DNA of 19,187 nucleotides from an uncultured Eubacteriales bacterium (lineage in GTDB: Bacteria > Bacillota > Clostridia > Oscillospirales > Oscillospiraceae): positions 1-19,187 of the forward strand of contig UQGJ01000047.1 in assembly GCA_900540545.1 (NCBI GenBank), read 5' to 3'. The position numbers and the translations under genes are program-made. This document shows, piece after piece, positions 14,264 to 19,187 of the stretch. How positions within the stretch are numbered: position 1 is the first letter of the stretch; every line of letters begins with the position of its first letter. The notes beneath the pieces are model-generated. The model did not search any database and had not been told where the DNA came from. It worked only from the letters and a program-made list of their open reading frames with translations.

Positions 14264-14749
14264 ATGTGCGCGACAAATCAGAATTTGTGGAGTGATGAAG
14301 TGAAAGAAAAGTATCAGTTTGGTTTTCAAATATGGGGGCTGTTTGTTTTTCTCATTGTGATGATGCCTAATTTTATTTGGTCTGCGTTTCCGGCACCGAA
14401 TGATGTACTTAGAACCACATCCGTAACGCCACATTTGGATACTGTTGCTTCGGTACTTCAGGTAATCATGGTTGCCGTTTTATGCGTTATTAAAAATAAA
14501 GCTGCTAGTCGCATAGGCATCTCAAAATGGATTATCATCAGTGGCTTATGCTGCTTATATTATTATGTTAGTTGGGGGTTTTATTATTGTGGAATAACAA
14601 ATGTGGGGGTTATTCTCGGGTTGACAATGCCACCTTGCCTGACATTTTTGTTCTATGCAATCGACAGAAAAAATCATATCGCTATATTCCCAACAATCGC
14701 ATTTTTGATATGCCATTTGCTATATGGAGTTGTAAACTATATCGCTTAA
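14264..14749 (+). CDS. AT-rich four-helix membrane protein of unknown function
   Basis: This is a 161-residue protein that I do not recognise by function. It has four hydrophobic segments: FGFQIWGLFVFLIVMMPNFIW, VASVLQVIMVAVLCVI, WIIISGLCCLYYYVSWGFYY, and two short ones near the end, VGVILGLTMPPCLTFLFYAI and FPTIAFLICHLLYGVVNYI. The order suggests four to five helices with short loops. The base composition differs sharply from both flanks: codons are A/T-ending (AAA, TTT, ATT, TTA) instead of C/G-ending, which points to recent acquisition. The start is uncertain. AAGGGG lies only 3 bases before ATG 14264, while GTG 14300 has GGAG 7 bases upstream and would give a 149-residue protein. It follows the WYL gene by 24 bp and may be co-transcribed with it. 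Confidence 0.75.
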   Translation: MCATNQNLWSDEVKEKYQFGFQIWGLFVFLIVMMPNFIWSAFPAPNDVLRTTSVTPHLDTVASVLQVIMVAVLCVIKNKAASRIGISKWIIISGLCCLYYYVSWGFYYCGITNVGVILGLTMPPCLTFLFYAIDRKNHIAIFPTIAFLICHLLYGVVNYIA

Positions 14750-14759
14750 TCACTTCCCG

Positions 14760-14788
14760 TTTACCGGGCGGATGCTCGACCGGGTAAA
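14760..14788 (+). terminator. Weak hairpin between the AT-rich gene and luxS
   Basis: TTTACC (14760-14765) and GGTAAA (14783-14788) flank a GC-rich loop, followed by TCTATTG. The stem is only 6 bp and the T-tract is poor, so termination is doubtful. Confidence 0.3.
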
Positions 14789-14811
14789 TCTATTGTAAAA
14801 GGGAGAATGAA

Positions 14812-15279
14812 ATGATGGAACTCAAGCAGATCGCCAGCTTTCAGGTGGACCACTGCACCCTCACCGAGGGCATGTATACCTCCCGGGTGGACGGGGACGT
14901 GGTGACCTACGACATCCGTATGGTCCGCCCCAATTGCGGGACCTATCTGGGCTACGGGGCCATTCACAGCTTCGAGCACCTCTTCGCCACCTATGTCCGC
15001 AGCGGCCCCGACGCGAACCGGGTCATCTACGCCGGTCCCATGGGCTGCCGCACGGGCTTTTACTTCCTGGTCCGGGACATGGCCCCCGGCCGGGCCATCG
15101 GTCTGGTCCGGGAGGTCATGGACTTCATCGCCGCCTATGAGGGCCCCATCCCCGGCGCCACCGAGGCCGAGTGCGGCAACTACCGGGAGCAGGACCTGGC
15201 CGGGGCCAGAGAGGCCGCCCGGAAGATGATCCCCATCCTGGCGGGGTGGACGGTGGAAAACCTCAAATACAGGGGATAA
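14812..15279 (+). CDS. luxS: S-ribosylhomocysteine lyase LuxS
   Basis: The protein has 155 residues, the usual LuxS length. It cleaves S-ribosylhomocysteine to homocysteine and DPD, the precursor of autoinducer-2, in the activated methyl cycle. The metal site is visible as His52-Ser-Phe-Glu-His56 (the HxxEH motif, usually HTLEH or HTIEH) and Cys121 in ECGNYREQDL. The catalytic cysteine is Cys79 in GPMGCRTGFYF. The N-terminus (ASFQVDHCTLTEGMYTSRVDGDVVTYDIRMVRPNCG) fits the family. GGGAG (14801-14805) serves ATG 14812 or the adjacent ATG 14815; they are equally plausible. The gene stands alone: no pfs/mtnN or metE/cysteine genes are beside it. Its GC-rich codon use returns abruptly after the AT-rich gene. 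Confidence 0.96.
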   Translation: MMELKQIASFQVDHCTLTEGMYTSRVDGDVVTYDIRMVRPNCGTYLGYGAIHSFEHLFATYVRSGPDANRVIYAGPMGCRTGFYFLVRDMAPGRAIGLVREVMDFIAAYEGPIPGATEAECGNYREQDLAGAREAARKMIPILAGWTVENLKYRG

Positions 15280-15349
15280 TATGACAGGCAGGTGTCCGCT
15301 TTTCTCCGATATAATCGAGGAGGAGACCGAACAGAAAGGAGCCTGTCCA

Positions 15350-15781
15350 ATGGAAACCTGGAAGAAGGACCAATCCACCACACCTACCCCGGCCCAATGC
15401 GCCGCCTATGCCGGTAGTCCCCTGTGGGGGGAGCTGTGCCGCTATCTGGAGGGGGCCTATGACACGGGACCTGTGATGGAGTACAGCCGCTGCGACCCCG
15501 GCGGGTGGAACGTGAAGTACCGCAAGGCGGGGCGGGGGCTGTGCACCCTGTACCCCATGGAGGGATACTTCATCGCCCTGGTGGTCATTGGTCCGCGGGA
15601 GCAGACCGGGGCCGAGCTGCTACTGCCCCTGTGCACCCCGGAAGTCCAGCGCCTCTACCGGGAGACCAGGGAGGGGATGGGCCAGCGGTGGCTGATGATC
15701 GAGGTGACCTCCCCCGAGGTGCTGGAGGATGTGAAGCGGCTGATTTCTCTGCGCAGAAAACCAAAAGAATTTGGAATGTGA
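15350..15781 (+). CDS. DUF3788 family protein
   Basis: The protein has 143 residues and is cytoplasmic, with the DUF3788 signature GGWNVKYRKAGRGLCTLYPMEGYFIALVVIG in its middle. The C-terminal part (EVQRLYRETREGMGQRWLMIEVTSPEVLEDVKRLISLRRKP) is helical. The molecular function of the family is unknown; many members occur beside effector-binding-domain proteins, as here. ATG 15350 is chosen because AAAGGAG (15335-15341) lies 8 bases upstream; the frame opens earlier without a good SD. A TATAAT at 15310-15315 might be its -10, but no convincing -35 lies 17 bp upstream. Its TGA stop overlaps the inverted repeat TGACAT-N4-ATGTCA. Confidence 0.85.
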   Translation: METWKKDQSTTPTPAQCAAYAGSPLWGELCRYLEGAYDTGPVMEYSRCDPGGWNVKYRKAGRGLCTLYPMEGYFIALVVIGPREQTGAELLLPLCTPEVQRLYRETREGMGQRWLMIEVTSPEVLEDVKRLISLRRKPKEFGM

Positions 15782-15794
15782 CATATAGATGTCA
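15779..15794. promoter_or_regulatory. Inverted repeat TGACAT-N4-ATGTCA upstream of the GyrI-like gene
   Basis: Two perfect 6-bp arms (15779-15784 and 15789-15794) flank ATAG. The repeat overlaps the DUF3788 stop codon and lies 50 bp before the next start, followed by a TATGAT (15807-15812) that may be a -10. It has the size and symmetry of a dimeric regulator site. Confidence 0.4.
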
Positions 15795-15843
15795 AGTTAT
15801 ATCGTGTATGATGACCTCATCAAACAGAAAGAGGGAATCACAC

Positions 15844-16305
15844 ATGGATATGACTTACAAAATCGTGGAGCTGCCGGAGAAAAAGGTAGTGGGCCTCTCC
15901 GCCCGGGCGCGCAACGACGACCCGGCCATGGGGGCCGTGATCGGCGGGCTGTGGCAGAAGCTCTTTGAGGAGGGCATCTTCTTCGCCATCCCCCACCCGG
16001 CGGATGACCACTCCATTGGGATGTACGACGCCTATGAGACCGACATGACCGGCCCCTACGACGTGACCATCGGCCGCTGCGTCACGGTTGCCGAGCCCCT
16101 ACCCGGCACCGTGGTCAAGACCATTCCGGCGGGCAAGTACGCCGAGTTCGTCATCCGGGGGGACATCCAGCAGGCCGTGGGCGAGTTCTGGATGGAGGTG
16201 TGGAAAATGCCCCTGGACCGGGCCTACACCGCCGATTTCGAGGAGTATTGGCCCGAGGTGCCCGGCGAAGCGCCGGAAATCCACGTGTTTTTGGCGCTGA
16301 AATAA
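15844..16305 (+). CDS. GyrI-like (AraC effector-binding type) protein 1
   Basis: The protein has 153 residues. It begins MDMTYKIVELPEKKVVGLSAR and continues with WQKLFEEGIFFAIPHP, IGMYDAYETDMTGPYDVTIGRCV and VVKTIPAGKYAEFVIRGDIQQAVGEFWMEVWKMPLDRAYTADFEEYWP. This is the GyrI-like/effector-binding fold that occurs alone or fused to AraC and MerR DNA-binding domains. No DNA-binding domain is attached, so it is a free small-molecule-binding or cofactor-handling protein. ATG 15844 has AAAGAGGG 8 bases upstream (GAGGG 15831-15835). The ligand is unknown. It lies 45 bp before a second protein of the same superfamily. Confidence 0.88.
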   Translation: MDMTYKIVELPEKKVVGLSARARNDDPAMGAVIGGLWQKLFEEGIFFAIPHPADDHSIGMYDAYETDMTGPYDVTIGRCVTVAEPLPGTVVKTIPAGKYAEFVIRGDIQQAVGEFWMEVWKMPLDRAYTADFEEYWPEVPGEAPEIHVFLALK

Positions 16306-16350
16306 GGGAGCGCCGCGCCCAACAGATGGAGCAGTGGAAAGGAGCCGCCC

Positions 16351-16989
16351 ATGTCTGACAAGCTGGACTACAAAAAGGAATACAAGGACCTCTACCAGCC
16401 GGGGAAGAAGCCCGTCCTTGTAGAGGTGCCCCCCATCCCCATGTTCCTCACCGACGGGGCCGGGGACCCCAACGGGGCGGACTACCAGAGCGCCATGAAC
16501 GCCCTGTACAGTCTAACATTCACCCTGAAAATGAGCAAGATGGGCCCCTGGCAGCCCGAGGGCTACTTCGACTACGTCCTGCCGCCGCTGGAGGGCTTCT
16601 GGGCCAGGGCCGACGGCGACCCGGACCTGATGGGCGCGCCCAAGGAAACCTGGCTGTGGACCTCCGGCCTCCGGGCCCCGGACTACTGCACCGGCGACGT
16701 CTTTGCCTGGGCGGTGGAGGAGGTCCGGAAGAAGAAGCCGGAGGTGGACATCGGCCGGGTGCGGCTGGAGACGGTGGAGGAGGGGCTGTGCGTCCAGTGC
16801 CTCCACATCGGCCCCTATATGGCCGAGGGCCCGACCATCCAGGCCATGCACGAGTTCGCCCGGGAGCAGGGATACCGCCCCTCCGCGGACCTCAAGCGCC
16901 GCCACCATGAGATCTACCTGGGGGACCCCCGCAAGACCGCGCCGGAGAAGTGGCGCACGGTGCTGCGGACCCCGTTGGAGAGGGGGTAA
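16351..16989 (+). CDS. GyrI-like domain-containing protein 2
   Basis: The protein has 212 residues and belongs to the larger type that opens KLDYKKEYKDLYQPGKKPVLVEVPPIPMFLTDGAGDPNG. It continues with ALYSLTFTLKMSK, YFDYVLPPLEGFW and the C-terminal HIGPYMAEGPTIQAMHEFAREQGYRP, HHEIYLGDPRKTAPEKWRTVLRTPL. This is the GyrI-like small-molecule-binding family of Gram-positive bacteria; some superfamily members hydrolyse reactive electrophiles. AAAGGAG (16338-16344) lies 6 bases before ATG 16351. The Fpg/Nei-like gene begins 4 bp after its stop, so these two are co-transcribed, which is compatible with a shared role in handling reactive or DNA-damaging compounds. That role is inference. Confidence 0.9.
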   Translation: MSDKLDYKKEYKDLYQPGKKPVLVEVPPIPMFLTDGAGDPNGADYQSAMNALYSLTFTLKMSKMGPWQPEGYFDYVLPPLEGFWARADGDPDLMGAPKETWLWTSGLRAPDYCTGDVFAWAVEEVRKKKPEVDIGRVRLETVEEGLCVQCLHIGPYMAEGPTIQAMHEFAREQGYRPSADLKRRHHEIYLGDPRKTAPEKWRTVLRTPLERG

Positions 16990-16993
16990 GCCC

Positions 16994-17821
16994 ATGCTGG
17001 AGCTGCCGGAAGCCCTGGTGATCGCCGGGCAGATCAACGAGGTCCTGGGCGGCAGGCGCCTGACGGAGGTGGAGGCCGGGCACACCCCCCACGGCTTCGC
17101 CTTCTACCAGGGGGACCCCGCCCTCTACCCCCAGCTTCTGGAGGGCCTGACCCTGGACCGGGCGGAGCAGGCCGGGGGCCTGGTGGAGCTGTGCTTGGGG
17201 GACATGCGCCTCACCCTGGGGGACGGGGTCAACGTCCGCTACGTGCCACCCGACGGGAAGAAGCCGGAGCGGCATCAGCTCTGGCTGGGCTTCGAGGGCG
17301 GCGGGGCGCTGTGCTGCACCGTGCAGATGTACGGCGGTATGATGGCCTTCCCCGCTGGGAAGAACGACAACTTTTACTACCTGGTCACGAAGGAAAAGCC
17401 GTCGCCCCTGTCCCAGGCGTTTGATGAGGCGTACTTCGGCGGCCTGTGGGAATCCTGCAAGCCCACCACCTCCGCCAAGGCGTTCCTGGCCACCGAGCAG
17501 CGCATCCCCGGCCTGGGTAACGGGTGCCTCCAGGACATCCTGTTCCGGGCGGGCGTCCACCCCAAGCGGAAGCTGGAGACCATGGGGGAGAACGAGCGGG
17601 TCGCCCTGTTCCACGCCGTGAAGGACACCCTGGCGGAGATGGCCGAACAGGGGGGAAGGGACACGGAGAAGGACCTCTTTGGCCAGTCCGGGCGGTATCA
17701 GACCTATCTGTCGGCCAAGACCTGGAAGGGGGTGTGCCCGGTGTGCAGCGGGAGCATCACCCGGCAGGCGTACCTGGGCGGGAATGTGTACTTCTGCGGG
17801 AATTGTCAGCCCCTGGCGTAA
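16994..17821 (+). CDS. Fpg/Nei-family (MutM-like) protein lacking the catalytic Pro2
   Basis: The protein has 275 residues and the full Fpg/Nei architecture. The N-terminal beta-sandwich begins MLELPEALVIAGQINEVLGG. The H2TH region is around IPGLGNGCLQDILFRAGVHPKR (171-192). A C4 zinc finger lies at the end, with Cys248-x-x-Cys251 and Cys268-x-x-Cys271. In active glycosylases residue 2 is the proline nucleophile (MPELPE); here it is leucine while Glu3-Leu-Pro-Glu is kept. Base-excision activity through Pro2 is therefore not expected. The protein may still bind DNA or damaged bases through the H2TH and zinc finger. ATG 16994 follows a purine-rich SD overlapping the previous stop. A strong hairpin follows the gene. 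Confidence 0.9.
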   Translation: MLELPEALVIAGQINEVLGGRRLTEVEAGHTPHGFAFYQGDPALYPQLLEGLTLDRAEQAGGLVELCLGDMRLTLGDGVNVRYVPPDGKKPERHQLWLGFEGGGALCCTVQMYGGMMAFPAGKNDNFYYLVTKEKPSPLSQAFDEAYFGGLWESCKPTTSAKAFLATEQRIPGLGNGCLQDILFRAGVHPKRKLETMGENERVALFHAVKDTLAEMAEQGGRDTEKDLFGQSGRYQTYLSAKTWKGVCPVCSGSITRQAYLGGNVYFCGNCQPLA

Positions 17822-17825
17822 CGAA

Positions 17826-17857
17826 GCCGCCCCGCATAGCGGGGCGGCCTTCCTCTG
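17826..17857 (+). terminator. Terminator after the Fpg/Nei-like gene
   Basis: A 10-bp GC-rich stem (GCCGCCCCGC / GCGGGGCGGC, 17826-17835 and 17839-17848) with a three-base ATA loop is followed by CTTCCTCT. It starts 4 bp after the stop codon. Confidence 0.8.
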
Positions 17858-17861
17858 CCCA

Positions 17862-17890
17862 TTGCAAAGAGGGGGAAATCATGGTATAAC
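17862..17890 (+). promoter_or_regulatory. Promoter of the ArsC/Spx-like gene
   Basis: TTGCAA (17862-17867) and TATAAC (17885-17890) are 17 bp apart, with a TGG extended -10. The predicted start near 17897 excludes an upstream in-frame ATG at 17893 and supports ATG 17923. Confidence 0.78.
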
Positions 17891-17922
17891 CGATGCATCA
17901 AACTCATAGAGGAGAATGTGAT

Positions 17923-18273
17923 ATGCTGTTGGTATGGTACCCCAAATGCACCACCTGTCAGAGGGCCAAGGCCTGGCTGGACCAGCGGGGCACGGTCGTG
18001 GAGACCCGGGACATCAAGCTGGACCGCCCCACCGAGGCCGACCTGCGGGCGTGGCACGCCAAAAGCGGCCTGCCCCTGAAGCGGTTTTTCAACACCAGCG
18101 GTCTGCTGTACAAGTCCCTGGAGCTGAAGGACAAACTCCCGGCCATGAGCGAGGACGAGCAGTTCGCCCTGCTGGCTACCGACGGGATGCTGGTCAAGCG
18201 CCCCATCCTGGTGGGGGACGGCTTCGTCCTGACGGGGTTCCGGGAGAAGGAGTGGGAGGAAGCACTGGGTTGA
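17923..18273 (+). CDS. ArsC/Spx family thioredoxin-fold protein
   Basis: This 116-residue protein has the ArsC-family fold. The N-terminal strand and redox motif read LVWYPKCTTCQRAKAWL, with Cys9-x-x-Cys12. The middle (LPLKRFFNTSGLLYKSLELKDKLPAMSEDEQFALLATDGMLVKRPILVG) is the usual KRP/NTS signature. Length and the CxxC resemble Spx/MgsR regulators and YffB-type proteins; true arsenate reductases use a different cysteine environment. It may therefore be either an RNA-polymerase-binding stress regulator or a glutathione/thiol-linked reductase. No arsenic genes are nearby. ATG 17923 has GAGGAG at 17909-17914, 8 bases upstream. It shares an operon with the membrane metalloprotease-like gene 30 bp downstream. 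Confidence 0.9.
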   Translation: MLLVWYPKCTTCQRAKAWLDQRGTVVETRDIKLDRPTEADLRAWHAKSGLPLKRFFNTSGLLYKSLELKDKLPAMSEDEQFALLATDGMLVKRPILVGDGFVLTGFREKEWEEALG

Positions 18274-18303
18274 CAGCCGCCCACGGAGAGGAGGCCGCTC
18301 GCT

Positions 18304-19095
18304 GTGCTGGCTGAGATCGGAAAACGGACCCTGGGGGCCTTCGGGGCCACGGTTGGGGTCCTGGTGGCCTGCGGGCTGGTGCTGGGCTTCCTGGAGGGTC
18401 GGGCCACCGGCTACCTCTACAGCGTCCTGGGTTGGGGCGGCATCGTGTTCACCGGGCTGGTGGGCACCCCCATCCACGAGCTGGGCCACCTGGTCATGTG
18501 CTGGATTTTTGGGTTTCAGGTCAACGAGGTGGCCCTTTTCCGGCCCGTGGCGGGCCAGACGGACGGGGTGCTGGGATATGTGAACTACGCCTACGACCCG
18601 TCCAGCCTGTGGCAGCGGCTGGGCTGCTTTTTCGTGGGCGTCGCTCCCATGATTTTGGGGGTGGCGGCCCTGCTCCTGCTGCTGCGGCTGCTGACGCCGG
18701 AGGTTTGGGCCTCCCTGCGGGACCGCCTGGGCCGGGCACTGGACCAGGGGAAAGGCCCCCTGGGGCTGGCCGGGGCGGCCTTCGCCGGGTTCTTCGGGGG
18801 CCTGGCCCGCCTGCGGGGCTGGGGGCTGGTCCGGGGGGTGCTGTGCCTCTACCTGCTCTTTTCCATCAGCACCCACATGACCCTGAGCCCCGCCGACCTG
18901 CGGGGCGCGGCGGTGGGCCTGCTGGTGGTGGCGGTCTTGTGCGCCCTGTTCGGCGTGGTCACGGGGCTGATGAAACAGGATGTGGTCCCCGCCCTCAAGC
19001 GGACCGCGGCGACGCTGACCCTGTTCTTCGGGGTGGGCATTGCCTTTGCCGGGATGGCGCTGGCGGTGTTTGCGGTGGTGGCGATGGTGGTGTGA
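18304..19095 (+). CDS. Membrane metalloprotease-like protein with HELGH motif (M50-type)
   Basis: This is a 263-residue integral membrane protein with about six hydrophobic segments: VGVLVACGLVLGFL near the N-terminus, GGIVFTGLVGTPIHELGHLVMCWIFGF, FFVGVAPMILGVAALLLLLRLL, GVLCLYLLFSIST, GLLVVAVLCALFGVVTG and a C-terminal AGMALAVFAVVAMVV. The zinc motif His58-Glu59-Leu-Gly-His62 sits at the edge of a membrane segment, as in site-2 (M50) proteases. A GVAPMILG stretch resembles the second M50 motif, but I see no clear LDG/PxDG motif for the third metal ligand. It may be a divergent intramembrane protease or a catalytically altered relative. GTG 18304 has AGGAGG (18289-18294), 9 bases upstream. 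It follows the ArsC/Spx-like gene and ends at the right-hand repeat. Confidence 0.82.
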   Translation: MLAEIGKRTLGAFGATVGVLVACGLVLGFLEGRATGYLYSVLGWGGIVFTGLVGTPIHELGHLVMCWIFGFQVNEVALFRPVAGQTDGVLGYVNYAYDPSSLWQRLGCFFVGVAPMILGVAALLLLLRLLTPEVWASLRDRLGRALDQGKGPLGLAGAAFAGFFGGLARLRGWGLVRGVLCLYLLFSISTHMTLSPADLRGAAVGLLVVAVLCALFGVVTGLMKQDVVPALKRTAATLTLFFGVGIAFAGMALAVFAVVAMVV

Positions 19096-19152
19096 GGGGA
19101 CGGAGACCCTCCGGGGGCACCCCTTTCCACGCGGAAAGGGGTGGGAAAGACG
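19095..19152 (-). repeat. Right copy of the 58-bp structured repeat (inverted)
   Basis: On the minus strand it matches bases 1-58 at 53 of 58 positions. It overlaps the last base of the protease stop codon. One pair of differences (G-C in the left copy, A-T here) preserves a stem base pair. Two further differences lie in hairpin loops. The two copies are inverted with respect to one another across 19 kb. Confidence 0.8.
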
Positions 19153-19170
19153 CCAGGGCTTCGGCCCTGG
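19153..19170. other. Strong TTCG-loop hairpin next to the right repeat
   Basis: CCAGGGC (19153-19159) and GCCCTGG (19164-19170) enclose a TTCG tetraloop. It directly adjoins the right repeat and is probably part of the same repeat element. There is no T-tract; as RNA it would still be very stable and might cap the protease transcript. Confidence 0.6.
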
Positions 19171-19187
19171 ACCCGTGGGGCGGCGCC

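Noticed and set aside
13328..14749. WYL regulator plus membrane protein as a phage-defence system
   Set aside because: No nuclease, ATPase, NADase or other effector gene is adjacent, and the membrane protein shows no known effector motif.
17893..17922. Upstream ATG giving a ten-residue extension of the ArsC/Spx-like protein
   Set aside because: It lies between the -10 element and the predicted transcription start, and ATG 17923 has a well-placed SD.

Overview
The window reads as chromosomal DNA of a GC-rich Firmicute, most likely a gut Oscillospirales (Flavonifractor/Lawsonibacter-like). The basis is very GC-rich codon use combined with strong Firmicutes-type Shine-Dalgarno sites (AGGAGG, AAAGGAG), a CarD-like regulator, LuxS, an ECF sigma/DUF4179 pair, a GntP/D-serine operon, and GyrI-like and DUF3788 proteins. 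The taxonomic call is inference. I see no rRNA, tRNA, CRISPR array, transposase or phage gene. No gap between genes exceeds about 265 bp.

Layout. (1) 84-5206 (+): a tightly coupled operon of a DUF2264 protein, a short protein with a discoidin-like C-terminal domain, a GH3/NagZ-type glycosidase and a HAD-family phosphatase. It looks like a small glycan-processing unit. (2) 5367-5858 (+): a CarD-family RNA-polymerase-binding regulator with its own promoter and terminator. (3) 6123-6674 (+): an XRE-cupin regulator with its own promoter and a textbook terminator. (4) 6914-11078 (+): a three-gene operon of GntP-family permease (the family that includes DsdX), D-serine ammonia-lyase and an M81 metallopeptidase. 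Its promoter carries two near-identical 15-bp sites that look like operators. (5) 11143-11205: a very long hairpin between converging operons. (6) 12618-11221 and 13159-12602 (-): an ECF-type sigma factor and its DUF4179 partner. The partner also carries a copper-amine-oxidase-like (stalk) domain. (7) 13328-14239 (+): a WYL regulator divergent from the sigma factor. (8) 14264-14749 (+): a strikingly AT-rich membrane protein gene, probably acquired. (9) 14812-17821 (+): luxS, a DUF3788 protein, two GyrI-like effector-binding proteins and an Fpg/Nei-like protein that lacks the catalytic Pro2. (10) 17923-19095 (+): an ArsC/Spx-like thioredoxin-fold protein and an HELGH membrane metalloprotease-like protein.

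Two copies of a 58-bp structured repeat (53/58 identical, inverted) sit at the two ends of the window. Their substitutions fall mainly in hairpin loops or as a compensatory base-pair change.

The most coherent biological story is the D-serine module. A dedicated regulator, an importer, a deaminase and a peptidase-like enzyme of uncertain substrate share one locus, so the substrate may be a D-serine-containing compound rather than free D-serine alone. Five promoters in the window share an unusual uniformity: a 17-bp spacer and an extended -10 (TGn) element.
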